A stretch of 64,000 nt of DNA from NCBI GenBank assembly GCA_022071955.1, contig JAJVIM010000022.1, forward strand, positions 228,253-292,252, read 5' to 3'. Below, piece by piece: positions 29,990 to 36,429 of this stretch (positions are counted from its first letter, which is position 1; each line of letters begins with the position of its first letter). The notes beneath the pieces are model-generated. The model saw nothing but the letters and a program-made list of their open reading frames with translations, had not been told where the DNA came from and ran no database searches. A program made the translations under genes and the position numbers. Source of the DNA: Anaerolineae bacterium (GTDB lineage Bacteria; Chloroflexota; Anaerolineae; 4572-78; J111).

Positions 29990-30817
29990 TTGACAAACTC
30001 AACACCCAACCTGTTTGTAATTGGCACCGCGTCGCTGGATGTGCTGCATCTAACCAGCGGCCAGATAGCCCGGACGGCCGGCGGCGCGGGCTTGTACACG
30101 GCCCTGGCTGCGCAAAAATCCGGCGCGGTCACCGGCCTGTTTGCCCCCAAACCGGCTCCGCTGCCCGACGTTCTGCAACCGGCAGACCGGCTGCTGCACT
30201 GGCTTGGCCCGGCCATCAACCCGGACGAGCTGCCGCGGCTGGAGATTGCGCACCACGGCCAGGGCCGGGCTACGCTGCTCAACGCCAGTTGGGGCGCAGA
30301 AGCCCAACTCATTCCGGCGGTGATGCCGGCGCTGGTGCGGCAAACAGATGTGGTTCACATTGCCGCGCTGAGCAGCGCCGAGCGCCAGTTAGCCTTTTTA
30401 CAGGCGCTCAAACCACACACCCGGGTATCGGTGGGTACATACGCCCGGCTGGTAACTACCCAAACGGCGCAGGTCCGTGAGTTGCTGAATCAGGCCGATT
30501 TCTTTTTTATGAATGAAAATGAAGCCCGGGGCTTGTTTGGCAGCATCGAACAGGCCCGGAGCCGACCGGGGGCGCTGTTGTTTGTTACGCTCGATGCCGC
30601 CGGGGCGCTGGTAATTGAGGGCGACTCGGCTACGCACGTGGCCGGCACGCCCGTGCCGGAAGTCGATCCAACCGGGGCCGGTGACACATTTTGCGGGGCA
30701 ACGCTGGCCGGGTTGATGCAGGGGCTATCGCCGGTGGCGGCGGCCCGGCAGGCCGTTAAACTGGCGGCGCAAACCGTGAGCGCAGTTGGCCCGGCCGCGC
30801 TGCTGGCTAACGTTTAA
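29990..30817 (+). CDS. PfkB-family carbohydrate/nucleoside kinase
   Basis: A ribokinase-like sugar kinase. The N-terminal strand VIGTASLDVL and the GGAGLYTAL segment match the family's substrate-binding region. The C-terminal PfkB signature DPTGAGDTFCGA (about 222-233) holds the catalytic Asp and anion-hole glycines. The ADP-site segment LVIEGDSATHVAG precedes it. The substrate is not deducible. I prefer the TTG start at 29990 (about 275 residues), because AGGAGGA at 29974-29980 is well spaced for it. An ATG at 29963 would add nine residues but lacks a site. The 3' end overlaps that of the convergent glycosidase-like gene by 11 bases. Confidence 0.82.
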   Translation: MTNSTPNLFVIGTASLDVLHLTSGQIARTAGGAGLYTALAAQKSGAVTGLFAPKPAPLPDVLQPADRLLHWLGPAINPDELPRLEIAHHGQGRATLLNASWGAEAQLIPAVMPALVRQTDVVHIAALSSAERQLAFLQALKPHTRVSVGTYARLVTTQTAQVRELLNQADFFFMNENEARGLFGSIEQARSRPGALLFVTLDAAGALVIEGDSATHVAGTPVPEVDPTGAGDTFCGATLAGLMQGLSPVAAARQAVKLAAQTVSAVGPAALLANV

Positions 30818-32582
30818 ATCGATTCCAGATGGTCAGTTGAATGCCGTAAGCCACAGTAAACACAATCAGACCGATCACAAACAGCCACAGTAACCGGTCG
30901 GGCCGCAAAATTGTACGCGCCGATACCGGCGGCACGGGTGTGGCAAAAGCCTCATCGGCGGGGATTGACGAAGCGGCCGGGGCAAAGGGATCAGCCTCGG
31001 AATCGGGCAACACCTGGCCCTGCGGCGGGGTATCGGGCAAAATGGCCGGCGGCGGACCGCTGTTTGGCGGGGGAGCCGTTGCCACCGCTACCTCGGCGGC
31101 GGTAGGCGTAGCCACCGGCGTGAGCGTGGGCGGCAACGGCAGCGGCGTTGCTGTTGGCGCGGGCGGTGGCGTGCTGGTGGGCGGCGGCGGAGGCGCGGTG
31201 GGTTCGGGCTGCGGCGCAAGCTCGCGGGCTGCGGGCTGGCCGGCCTCAACCACCAGCCAGGGCGCGCCGCCAATAAAACAGTAGTCGCCGTTGGTGCAGG
31301 CGGCGGCGGGCAGTTGCAGGCTGTACTGGCCGTTGACCGCGCTGATCGTTTCTGTGGCGCCCTGGTCGTTAACCAGCAGGGCCTGCCCGGCAATCGCCGG
31401 CAGATTGAACGGCGTCGGAGTGCGGCCAACATTCCAGACTACGGTAGTGGTTTGCCCGGTGCGAATCAGCGTAACCACCACCACATCGCCCACCTGTTGC
31501 CACTGCGCCTGCTCCACATCGGCAAAATAGGTACTGGCTGTGCGAAAGGACTCAAACGCGGGCCGGCGCGAGTCGTCGCCGCGCAGCAGCCCCAACGGCA
31601 CCACCGAATCGGGGTGGCCACGCTCGTTGCGCAATTTGTTAAACGCGATGCGTTCCGCCCCGCCGGCCAGCGCCAGCGAAAACGCCTGCACCACAAAGGC
31701 GCTCTGCTCTTCGAGGCTAATTTTGAAGGGCGGCGTGCCGTTGGGCGGCTCGATGAAATCTTCCGAGGGCGGGGCGTTGGTTTCGTCAATCCAGATGGCT
31801 TTATCGGCCAGCCCGCGCGAGTCTAAAATAGCCCGAACATCTGGCAAAATTTGCAGCAACTGGCGGGGGTCGTAGTAAATGTGGTAACCAACGGCATCAA
31901 AATAGTAGTTGTTGGCCGCGGCGTCGGGGTCCTGCGCTATCACATCGAGCAGCCGGGCCAGGTATTGCGGCGTGCCCTGGCGCTGATCCCAGGTGTAGGT
32001 TAACCCGGCCACGTGAACCTGCATGGTGGGGTCAACTGTTTTTATTTTGAGGTATGCCTCTTTGAGCAGCCGAAAGTAATCCTCTTCGGTGCCGTCCCAG
32101 GTGTGGTTGGCCGAGGCGGGATCGGTGATGTCCGGCTGATTCCAGATAACCCACCGGCTGACCCGGCCTTTGTACTGTGACGCGACTTTATAAACAAAGT
32201 CGCCCCAAAATTCAACCGGCGGCACGGCCGTTGAGGTGCCATCGGGCGAAGCCCAGGCCGGCGTGCCGATCAGTACGCCCACAATTTCACGCCCGGCGGC
32301 AATCTCGGCGTCGATGAGCGGGTCTGGTACGTTGGCCGGTTTCCAGTCGGCGGGGCCGCCGGGCTGGATCACATCCCACCGAAAAAAGACGCGCGTCCAG
32401 CCCGCGCCGGCGGCGCTGGCTTCGGCGCTGTTCACAAAACCGTCTACCAGGCCAAAGCGAGGATTCAGCCGTGGCGGGGGTGATTGGGCCGTAACCGGAA
32501 GCGCAGCCGGAAACATTAATCCCAGCAGGGCCAAAACCAGTAGCGGCAATGATTTTACAGACAGTCGGCTGACAGCAATCAT
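30807..32582 (-). CDS. Exported clan-A glycoside hydrolase-like protein with C-terminal membrane anchor
   Basis: 591 residues. A signal peptide ends at PVTAQ (about residue 32). A TIM-barrel-like domain (about 40-345) shows the GH39/GH5-like pattern: GWTRVFFRWDVIQP, RWVIWNQPD and KAIWIDETNAP. A beta-rich segment to about 450 follows, then a long Pro/Thr-rich spacer, and a final membrane span LLWLFVIGLIVFTVAYGI with a basic tail. The protein is thus tethered outside the cell. The usual acid/base Glu of the clan (WNEP) is Gln here, while the nucleophile-position Glu (DET) is kept. It may be a carbohydrate-binding or low-activity enzyme. The start is the Met at 32582, which begins a good signal peptide; the longer ORF to 32690 adds a non-signal-like extension. 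Confidence 0.75.
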   Translation of the reverse strand: MIAVSRLSVKSLPLLVLALLGLMFPAALPVTAQSPPPRLNPRFGLVDGFVNSAEASAAGAGWTRVFFRWDVIQPGGPADWKPANVPDPLIDAEIAAGREIVGVLIGTPAWASPDGTSTAVPPVEFWGDFVYKVASQYKGRVSRWVIWNQPDITDPASANHTWDGTEEDYFRLLKEAYLKIKTVDPTMQVHVAGLTYTWDQRQGTPQYLARLLDVIAQDPDAAANNYYFDAVGYHIYYDPRQLLQILPDVRAILDSRGLADKAIWIDETNAPPSEDFIEPPNGTPPFKISLEEQSAFVVQAFSLALAGGAERIAFNKLRNERGHPDSVVPLGLLRGDDSRRPAFESFRTASTYFADVEQAQWQQVGDVVVVTLIRTGQTTTVVWNVGRTPTPFNLPAIAGQALLVNDQGATETISAVNGQYSLQLPAAACTNGDYCFIGGAPWLVVEAGQPAARELAPQPEPTAPPPPPTSTPPPAPTATPLPLPPTLTPVATPTAAEVAVATAPPPNSGPPPAILPDTPPQGQVLPDSEADPFAPAASSIPADEAFATPVPPVSARTILRPDRLLWLFVIGLIVFTVAYGIQLTIWNRFKR

Positions 32583-32690
32583 ACGATAAAGTTTACATAA
32601 AAACAGTGTTTTTGCAAAGAATTCACCGGCTGCCGGATGTAAGAATTTTGGAAAACAATAGTTTTTACCAAAAAACAGGTTTGTTGGCAA

Positions 32691-32811
32691 TTTGCGTTTA
32701 ACCAGAATTGTGATAAATTATTCTAGCGCTGGATGAAGCCTGTGCTTCGCCATCTTTTCTGCTCCTGGCCTGGACCGGGGGCTAAAAATCCACAGAAAGG
32801 AGGTTACTGGC
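32691..32811 (+). promoter_or_regulatory. rpsF leader with possible S6:S18-type hairpin
   Basis: A weak promoter is possible (TTTAAC 32697-32702, 16 bases, TATTCT 32719-32724). Downstream, 32732-32754 folds as GATGAAGC/GCTT-CGC-CATC with a three-base CGC bulge on the 3' side. In many bacteria S6:S18 represses its own mRNA through a bulged hairpin containing CCG at this place. Here the bulge differs, so this is only a candidate. The ribosome-binding site AAAGGAGG lies just before rpsF. Confidence 0.35.
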
Positions 32812-33102
32812 ATGCGTGAGTACGAGTTGACCATAATTGTAGACCCCAATACTGACGAAGAAGGCGTCACTGGCATCGTCGAAAAAGTCTCGGAGCAAGT
32901 TAAGGGACTTGGCGGTGAAGTGGCGTCTGTTAATGTTTGGGGCCGGCGTACGTTGGCTTACCCCATCAACCGGCACAAGGAAGGGACATACGTTCTGTTC
33001 GATCTCAAAATGCAACCCCAGACCGTCGTCGATTTGGAGCGGGTCATCAAGCTGACCGAGCAAATCATTCGCTACATGTTAATCGCTAAGGAAGAACGTT
33101 AA
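32812..33102 (+). CDS. rpsF: 30S ribosomal protein S6
   Basis: 96 residues, full length. It starts MREYELTIIVDPN and shows the S6 pattern VWGRRTLAYPINRHKEGTYVLF (split at about residues 43-64) with the two-layer alpha/beta fold spacing. It binds S18 on the 16S rRNA platform. AAAGGAGG upstream of the ATG is a strong ribosome-binding site. It is the first gene of the rpsF-ssb-rpsR cluster, the order found in many bacteria; rplI is not next to it here. The C-terminus is short, with no acidic or Glu extension. Confidence 0.96.
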   Translation: MREYELTIIVDPNTDEEGVTGIVEKVSEQVKGLGGEVASVNVWGRRTLAYPINRHKEGTYVLFDLKMQPQTVVDLERVIKLTEQIIRYMLIAKEER

Positions 33103-33122
33103 AATCAGGTGGATAATTAAAA

Positions 33123-33554
33123 ATGGGCAGAGGATTGAACAAGGTAATGGTAATCGGCAACATGGGGAGAGATCCGGAACTGCGTTACACACCATCCGGC
33201 AAACCCGTCACCTCGTTTAGTTTGGCTTCCAGCCGGTCGTGGGTAACTCCCTCCGGCGAGCGACGCGAAGAAACCGAATGGTTTAACGTGGTAGCCTGGG
33301 GCGGCCTGGCAGAAATCTGCAATGATAAACTTGCCAAAAGCCAGCAGGTATATGTTGAAGGCCGATTACAAACCCGTAGTTGGGAAGATGAATCCGGACA
33401 ACGCCACTTCCGCACCGAAGTTGTAGCCAGCGACATGATCATTTTAGGCCCAAAGGACAAATATCGTTCCAATTCAAACGCCAATGATGATGACAACATC
33501 GAGCTGGAAGAAGAAGGCGACTTCTCAGAGCAGGATGTCTTTTCCAGTCATTAA
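33123..33554 (+). CDS. ssb: Single-stranded DNA-binding protein
   Basis: 143 residues. The OB-fold occupies about 1-108: MGRGLNKVMVIGNMGRDPELR, then EWFNVVAWGGLAEICNDKLAKSQQVYVEGRL and FRTEVVA. The acidic C-terminal tail (DDDNIELEEEGDFSEQDVF) resembles the partner-recruiting tip of SSB, but the usual DDDIPF end is replaced by QDVFSSH. Whether that tail still binds SSB partner proteins is open. It lies 20 bases after rpsF and 60 bases before rpsR, so it is probably co-transcribed with both. Confidence 0.95.
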   Translation: MGRGLNKVMVIGNMGRDPELRYTPSGKPVTSFSLASSRSWVTPSGERREETEWFNVVAWGGLAEICNDKLAKSQQVYVEGRLQTRSWEDESGQRHFRTEVVASDMIILGPKDKYRSNSNANDDDNIELEEEGDFSEQDVFSSH

Positions 33555-33614
33555 CCTAAGCCTATTTACCGGACACAGATTATCAAGCAAGTGAGTTATC
33601 AGGAGTAAACTAAC

Positions 33615-34046
33615 ATGGCTCAAGAGCCTGCTGAAAGAACCAGCAATCAGGAAGAACAACAACCCAAACGCCGGGAATTTACCCCGCGCGGTGGCGGCGA
33701 CCGTGATCGCGGTGGCGACCGTAGTGATCGTGGCGGAGACCGTGGTGATCGCGGCCCGCGCGGCCCGCGTGGGGGTGGCCCCGGCGGCCCGCGCCGCGGG
33801 CGGTTCCAGCCACGCCGCAAAGTGTGCGCCTACTGCGCCGATCCGGAAAAAGTCATCGATTGGAAAAATCTGGATGACCTGCGCCGCTACATCAGCGACT
33901 CCGGCGGTATTTTCCCGCGCCGCAAAACCGGTATGTGCGCCAAACATCAGCGTCATGTGGCCATTGCTATCAAACGCGCCCGCCACATCGCGGTTTTGCC
34001 GTACACCTCTGAACACGTTAGAGTCACGGGGCAAGGCAGAAACTAG
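33615..34046 (+). CDS. rpsR: 30S ribosomal protein S18 with Arg/Gly/Asp-rich N-terminal extension
   Basis: 143 residues, while typical S18 has about 75-90. The S18 core (about 72-140) is normal: CAYCADPEKVIDWKN, DDLRRYISDSGGIFPRR, KTGMCAKHQRHVAIAIKRARHIAVLPY. The Cys-x2-Cys and Cys-x2-His suggest a bound zinc. The first 70 residues are low-complexity with repeated GGDR-type units and RGPRGG segments, resembling eukaryotic RGG or disordered RNA-binding tails. The extension is in frame and begins at an ATG; I found no alternative start nearer to the core. It ends the ribosomal cluster and is followed by a terminator. Confidence 0.93.
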   Translation: MAQEPAERTSNQEEQQPKRREFTPRGGGDRDRGGDRSDRGGDRGDRGPRGPRGGGPGGPRRGRFQPRRKVCAYCADPEKVIDWKNLDDLRRYISDSGGIFPRRKTGMCAKHQRHVAIAIKRARHIAVLPYTSEHVRVTGQGRN

Positions 34047-34084
34047 TTTCTACTTTGTCACTATTTAGTTTGTTCAGCTAATTT

Positions 34085-34110
34085 CGAGCGACCCGTTTTT
34101 GGGTCGCTCG
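34085..34110 (+). terminator. Terminator after rpsR
   Basis: CGAGCGACCC (34085-34094), a GTTTTT loop and GGGTCGCTCG (34101-34110) form a perfect 10-bp stem, followed by CTATTTCTA. It is 39 bases after the rpsR stop. Confidence 0.8.
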
Positions 34111-34125
34111 CTATTTCTACCGTAA

Positions 34126-34164
34126 ATAGAGGCCGGGGTTGATGCCCGTGGCCCCGGCCTCTAT
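34126..34164 (+). promoter_or_regulatory. Second hairpin, just before the foldase ribosome-binding site
   Basis: ATAGAGGCCGGGG (34126-34138) pairs perfectly over 13 bases with CCCCGGCCTCTAT (34152-34164). It begins 16 bases after the rpsR terminator and ends 9 bases before CCGGAGGAG, the ribosome-binding site of the PpiC gene. It could be a second terminator, an attenuator or a processed mRNA end. Confidence 0.55.
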
Positions 34165-34185
34165 ATTCATCCCCGGAGGAGAACT

Positions 34186-35475
34186 ATGGCCAAAAAAAGG
34201 GAAGCCGAAAGCGCCCAAACGCCAACACGCCGGCAAATTGCGCTTTCAAAAAAAGAACGTGAACAGCAGCGTATGATCTACATGGGGCTGGGGCTGGTTG
34301 GCGTACTGGTGTTGGTTGTGCTGGCCGTTGGCCTGATCCAAACCTACGTCGTCGCTCCCAACGCGCCGGTGGGGTCAGTTAACGGCGAAGAGATTACCAC
34401 CCGCGAATACCAGAACCGCGTTTATTACGACCGTTTTGTGCTCGACGACCAGCTTGAGCAAATCAGGACAGAATTGGCCAACCTGGGGCCGGCCGACGAA
34501 ACCGACCAGTTGGGCCAATTTGTCCGCAACCAGTACCAGCAGTACGCCAGCCAGCTTTTGCAGCAGCGCAGCCTGGTCGATCGCCAGTCGTTTGACAACA
34601 TCATCACCGACCGGCTGGTTGCCGCCGAAGCGGCCAAACGCGGCCTCACCGTAACAGAAGACGACATTACCGAAGCCATCAACCGCCAACTGGCCGGTCG
34701 GCAGGGTGGCTACACGCAGGCCGCCATTAACGAAACCAGCACCGCCCAGGTTGAAGCCACGGCCACCGCCGCGCTCTGGACTCCCACGCCAACCTTTACC
34801 CCCTCGCCAACGCTGACCACCACCCAGGAGTTGACCGCTACCGCCACGCCCGCGCCCACCACCGAACCCGCGCCCACGGCCACGCCCAAAATTCTCAGCA
34901 CCGCCGAACTGAGCACGGCCTACACCGACTGGATTGCCCACGTGACCGACGTGACCGGCCTGAGCGAAGCGCAATACCGGGCCGACGTGGGTCAATCGGT
35001 GCTGCGCCAAAAACTACGCCAGGCGCTGGCCGATGAAACGCCGCGTGTGGCCGAGCAGGTCAACGTGCGACATATTCTGGTTGATACCAAAGAAGAAGCC
35101 GAAGCGGTGATCAAACGGCTGAACGATGGCGAAGATTTTGCCGCCGTGGCCAAAGAAGTTTCAAAAGATACCGGCAGCGCCGAAAAAGGCGGCGAACTGG
35201 GCTTTGCGCCGCGCGGCAGTTTTGTAAAAGAATTTGAAGATGCGGCCTTTTCGCTGCCCATTGGCCAGATCAGCGACCCTATCCAATCCCAATTTGGCTG
35301 GCACGTCATCGAGGTTCTGGCCCGCGAAAACCGGGAACTGGAACCGTATGATTACGCCCAAAAACAGCGCGCCGCTTTTGACGACTGGCTGACCAGCGCC
35401 CGGCAGTCTGCTACCATCGAGGACTTCTGGACTCAGGATAAAGCGCCGGCCGATACGGCTTCGCCGCTGCAATAA
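34186..35475 (+). CDS. Membrane-anchored PpiC/parvulin-type peptidyl-prolyl isomerase
   Basis: 429 residues. A basic N-terminus (KKREAES...KKEREQQR) is followed by a membrane span at about 32-53, so the rest is extracytoplasmic. A SurA-like N-terminal helical region lies at about 60-180, starting GSVNGEEITTREYQ. A Thr/Pro-rich linker (about 198-240) contains TPTPTFTPSPTL. A parvulin rotamase domain lies at about 285-385: VNVRHILVDTKEEAEAVI, FAAVAKEVSKDTGSAEKGGELGF and DPIQSQFGWHVIEVL. The family (PrsA/SurA) folds exported proteins. It is not lipidated, since no lipobox is present. The start has a GGAGGAG site. It stands between rpsR and the RsbW/RsbV-like pair and is probably transcribed separately. 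Confidence 0.88.
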   Translation: MAKKREAESAQTPTRRQIALSKKEREQQRMIYMGLGLVGVLVLVVLAVGLIQTYVVAPNAPVGSVNGEEITTREYQNRVYYDRFVLDDQLEQIRTELANLGPADETDQLGQFVRNQYQQYASQLLQQRSLVDRQSFDNIITDRLVAAEAAKRGLTVTEDDITEAINRQLAGRQGGYTQAAINETSTAQVEATATAALWTPTPTFTPSPTLTTTQELTATATPAPTTEPAPTATPKILSTAELSTAYTDWIAHVTDVTGLSEAQYRADVGQSVLRQKLRQALADETPRVAEQVNVRHILVDTKEEAEAVIKRLNDGEDFAAVAKEVSKDTGSAEKGGELGFAPRGSFVKEFEDAAFSLPIGQISDPIQSQFGWHVIEVLARENRELEPYDYAQKQRAAFDDWLTSARQSATIEDFWTQDKAPADTASPLQ

Positions 35476-35502
35476 ATTGGCTCTGTGATCCCATTTTCCC
35501 AC

Positions 35503-35531
35503 TTTTAAGTTGCCTTAACTCGTGGTATAAT
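35503..35531 (+). promoter_or_regulatory. Extended -10 promoter of the RsbW/RsbV-like pair
   Basis: TGGTATAAT at 35523-35531 is an extended -10 (TGN before TATAAT). The -35 region TTTTAA (35503-35508) is poor, as is common with extended -10 promoters. The first gene starts 39 bases downstream. Confidence 0.55.
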
Positions 35532-35569
35532 CGACTAGTCGTAGCTAGAGCCGAAAAGGAGATGGGCAA

Positions 35570-36076
35570 ATGAGCCCACACAGCAACAGAGTGGTAGAGT
35601 TACGGATTCCCAGTGAGCTAGGCTATGAAAAAATAGCCCGGGAAGCTGTGGCAACTGTTGCCCACCGGTTAAACTTTAGCCGGGAAAAAATAGAAGATAT
35701 AAAAACCGCCATCAGTGAGGCCTGCACCAACGCTATCCGTTATGGCAGTGGTTCCGATGCCCGCATGAAAGTGGTGGTAATTTTGACAGCCGACGAAGAC
35801 AAGCTGGACATCCTGATCAAAGACCCGGGCGCCAGCGGTTTGCCCCCGGTTGGGATTGACATCCCCGACATCAGCGGTATGGTTGAAGGCAAGCATCGCC
35901 TGGGGGGGATGGGTCTGTATATCATCCGCGAACTGGTTGACGAGGCCGGGTTTGTTGAACCGACCGATGGCCACGAAGGCAACCAGTTTAGAATGGTGAT
36001 CTACAGAGTTGACGGAGACGACAACGAACCTGAGGTTTCCGCATCAGGTATCGACAATGGAGGCACACCAAAATGA
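35570..36076 (+). CDS. RsbW-like anti-sigma factor / serine-protein kinase
   Basis: 168 residues of the HATPase_c_2 type (RsbW/SpoIIAB). The N-box EACTNAIRYG lies at about 48-57, the G1 box KDPGASG at about 84-90, and the G2 box GGMGLYIIREL at about 112-122. Family members bind and inhibit a sigma factor and phosphorylate their STAS antagonist. A STAS gene follows directly with a four-base ATGA overlap. No sigma factor gene is adjacent, so the third partner is unknown. Upstream GAAAAGGAGATG is a good ribosome-binding site. The C-terminus has an acidic tail (GDDNEPEVS). Confidence 0.9.
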   Translation: MSPHSNRVVELRIPSELGYEKIAREAVATVAHRLNFSREKIEDIKTAISEACTNAIRYGSGSDARMKVVVILTADEDKLDILIKDPGASGLPPVGIDIPDISGMVEGKHRLGGMGLYIIRELVDEAGFVEPTDGHEGNQFRMVIYRVDGDDNEPEVSASGIDNGGTPK

Positions 36077-36429
36077 GTGATGATATTCAGGTTTTAGTTC
36101 GGGGCGAGGAAAAAGCCACTGTTATCGATCTGGTGGGAGACGTCACCACGTTTGCAGAGGAAGCCATCAACCAGGCCTATCAAACCGCGTCGGCAAATGG
36201 CGCGCAAAATATTATTTTCAACTTCCGTGAAAATGATTACATCAACAGCGCCGGCATCGCCATTTTGATTGGGGTGGTCACCGAGGCTCGCAAACGCGAT
36301 CAAAAACTGTTGATGACCGGTTTGAGCGCGCACTTTCAAAAGATTTTCCGCATGGTCGGCCTCACCCAATACGCCGACCTGCACCCCTCGGTGGACGATG
36401 CGCTGGCCTCGCTCAACGGGGGCCGCTAA
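36073..36429 (+). CDS. STAS-domain anti-sigma factor antagonist (RsbV/SpoIIAA-like)
   Basis: 118 residues, one STAS domain. The segment NDYINSAGIAILIGVV (about 55-70) has the conserved Ser (about residue 60) that the RsbW partner would phosphorylate. The second half shows KLLMTGLSAHFQKIFRMVGLTQ typical of the family. It is coupled to the kinase gene by an ATGA overlap, so the two proteins should form a partner-switching module. Its stop codon directly abuts the stop of the convergent YfhO gene (36429/36430), leaving no room for a separate terminator. Confidence 0.92.
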   Translation: MSDDIQVLVRGEEKATVIDLVGDVTTFAEEAINQAYQTASANGAQNIIFNFRENDYINSAGIAILIGVVTEARKRDQKLLMTGLSAHFQKIFRMVGLTQYADLHPSVDDALASLNGGR

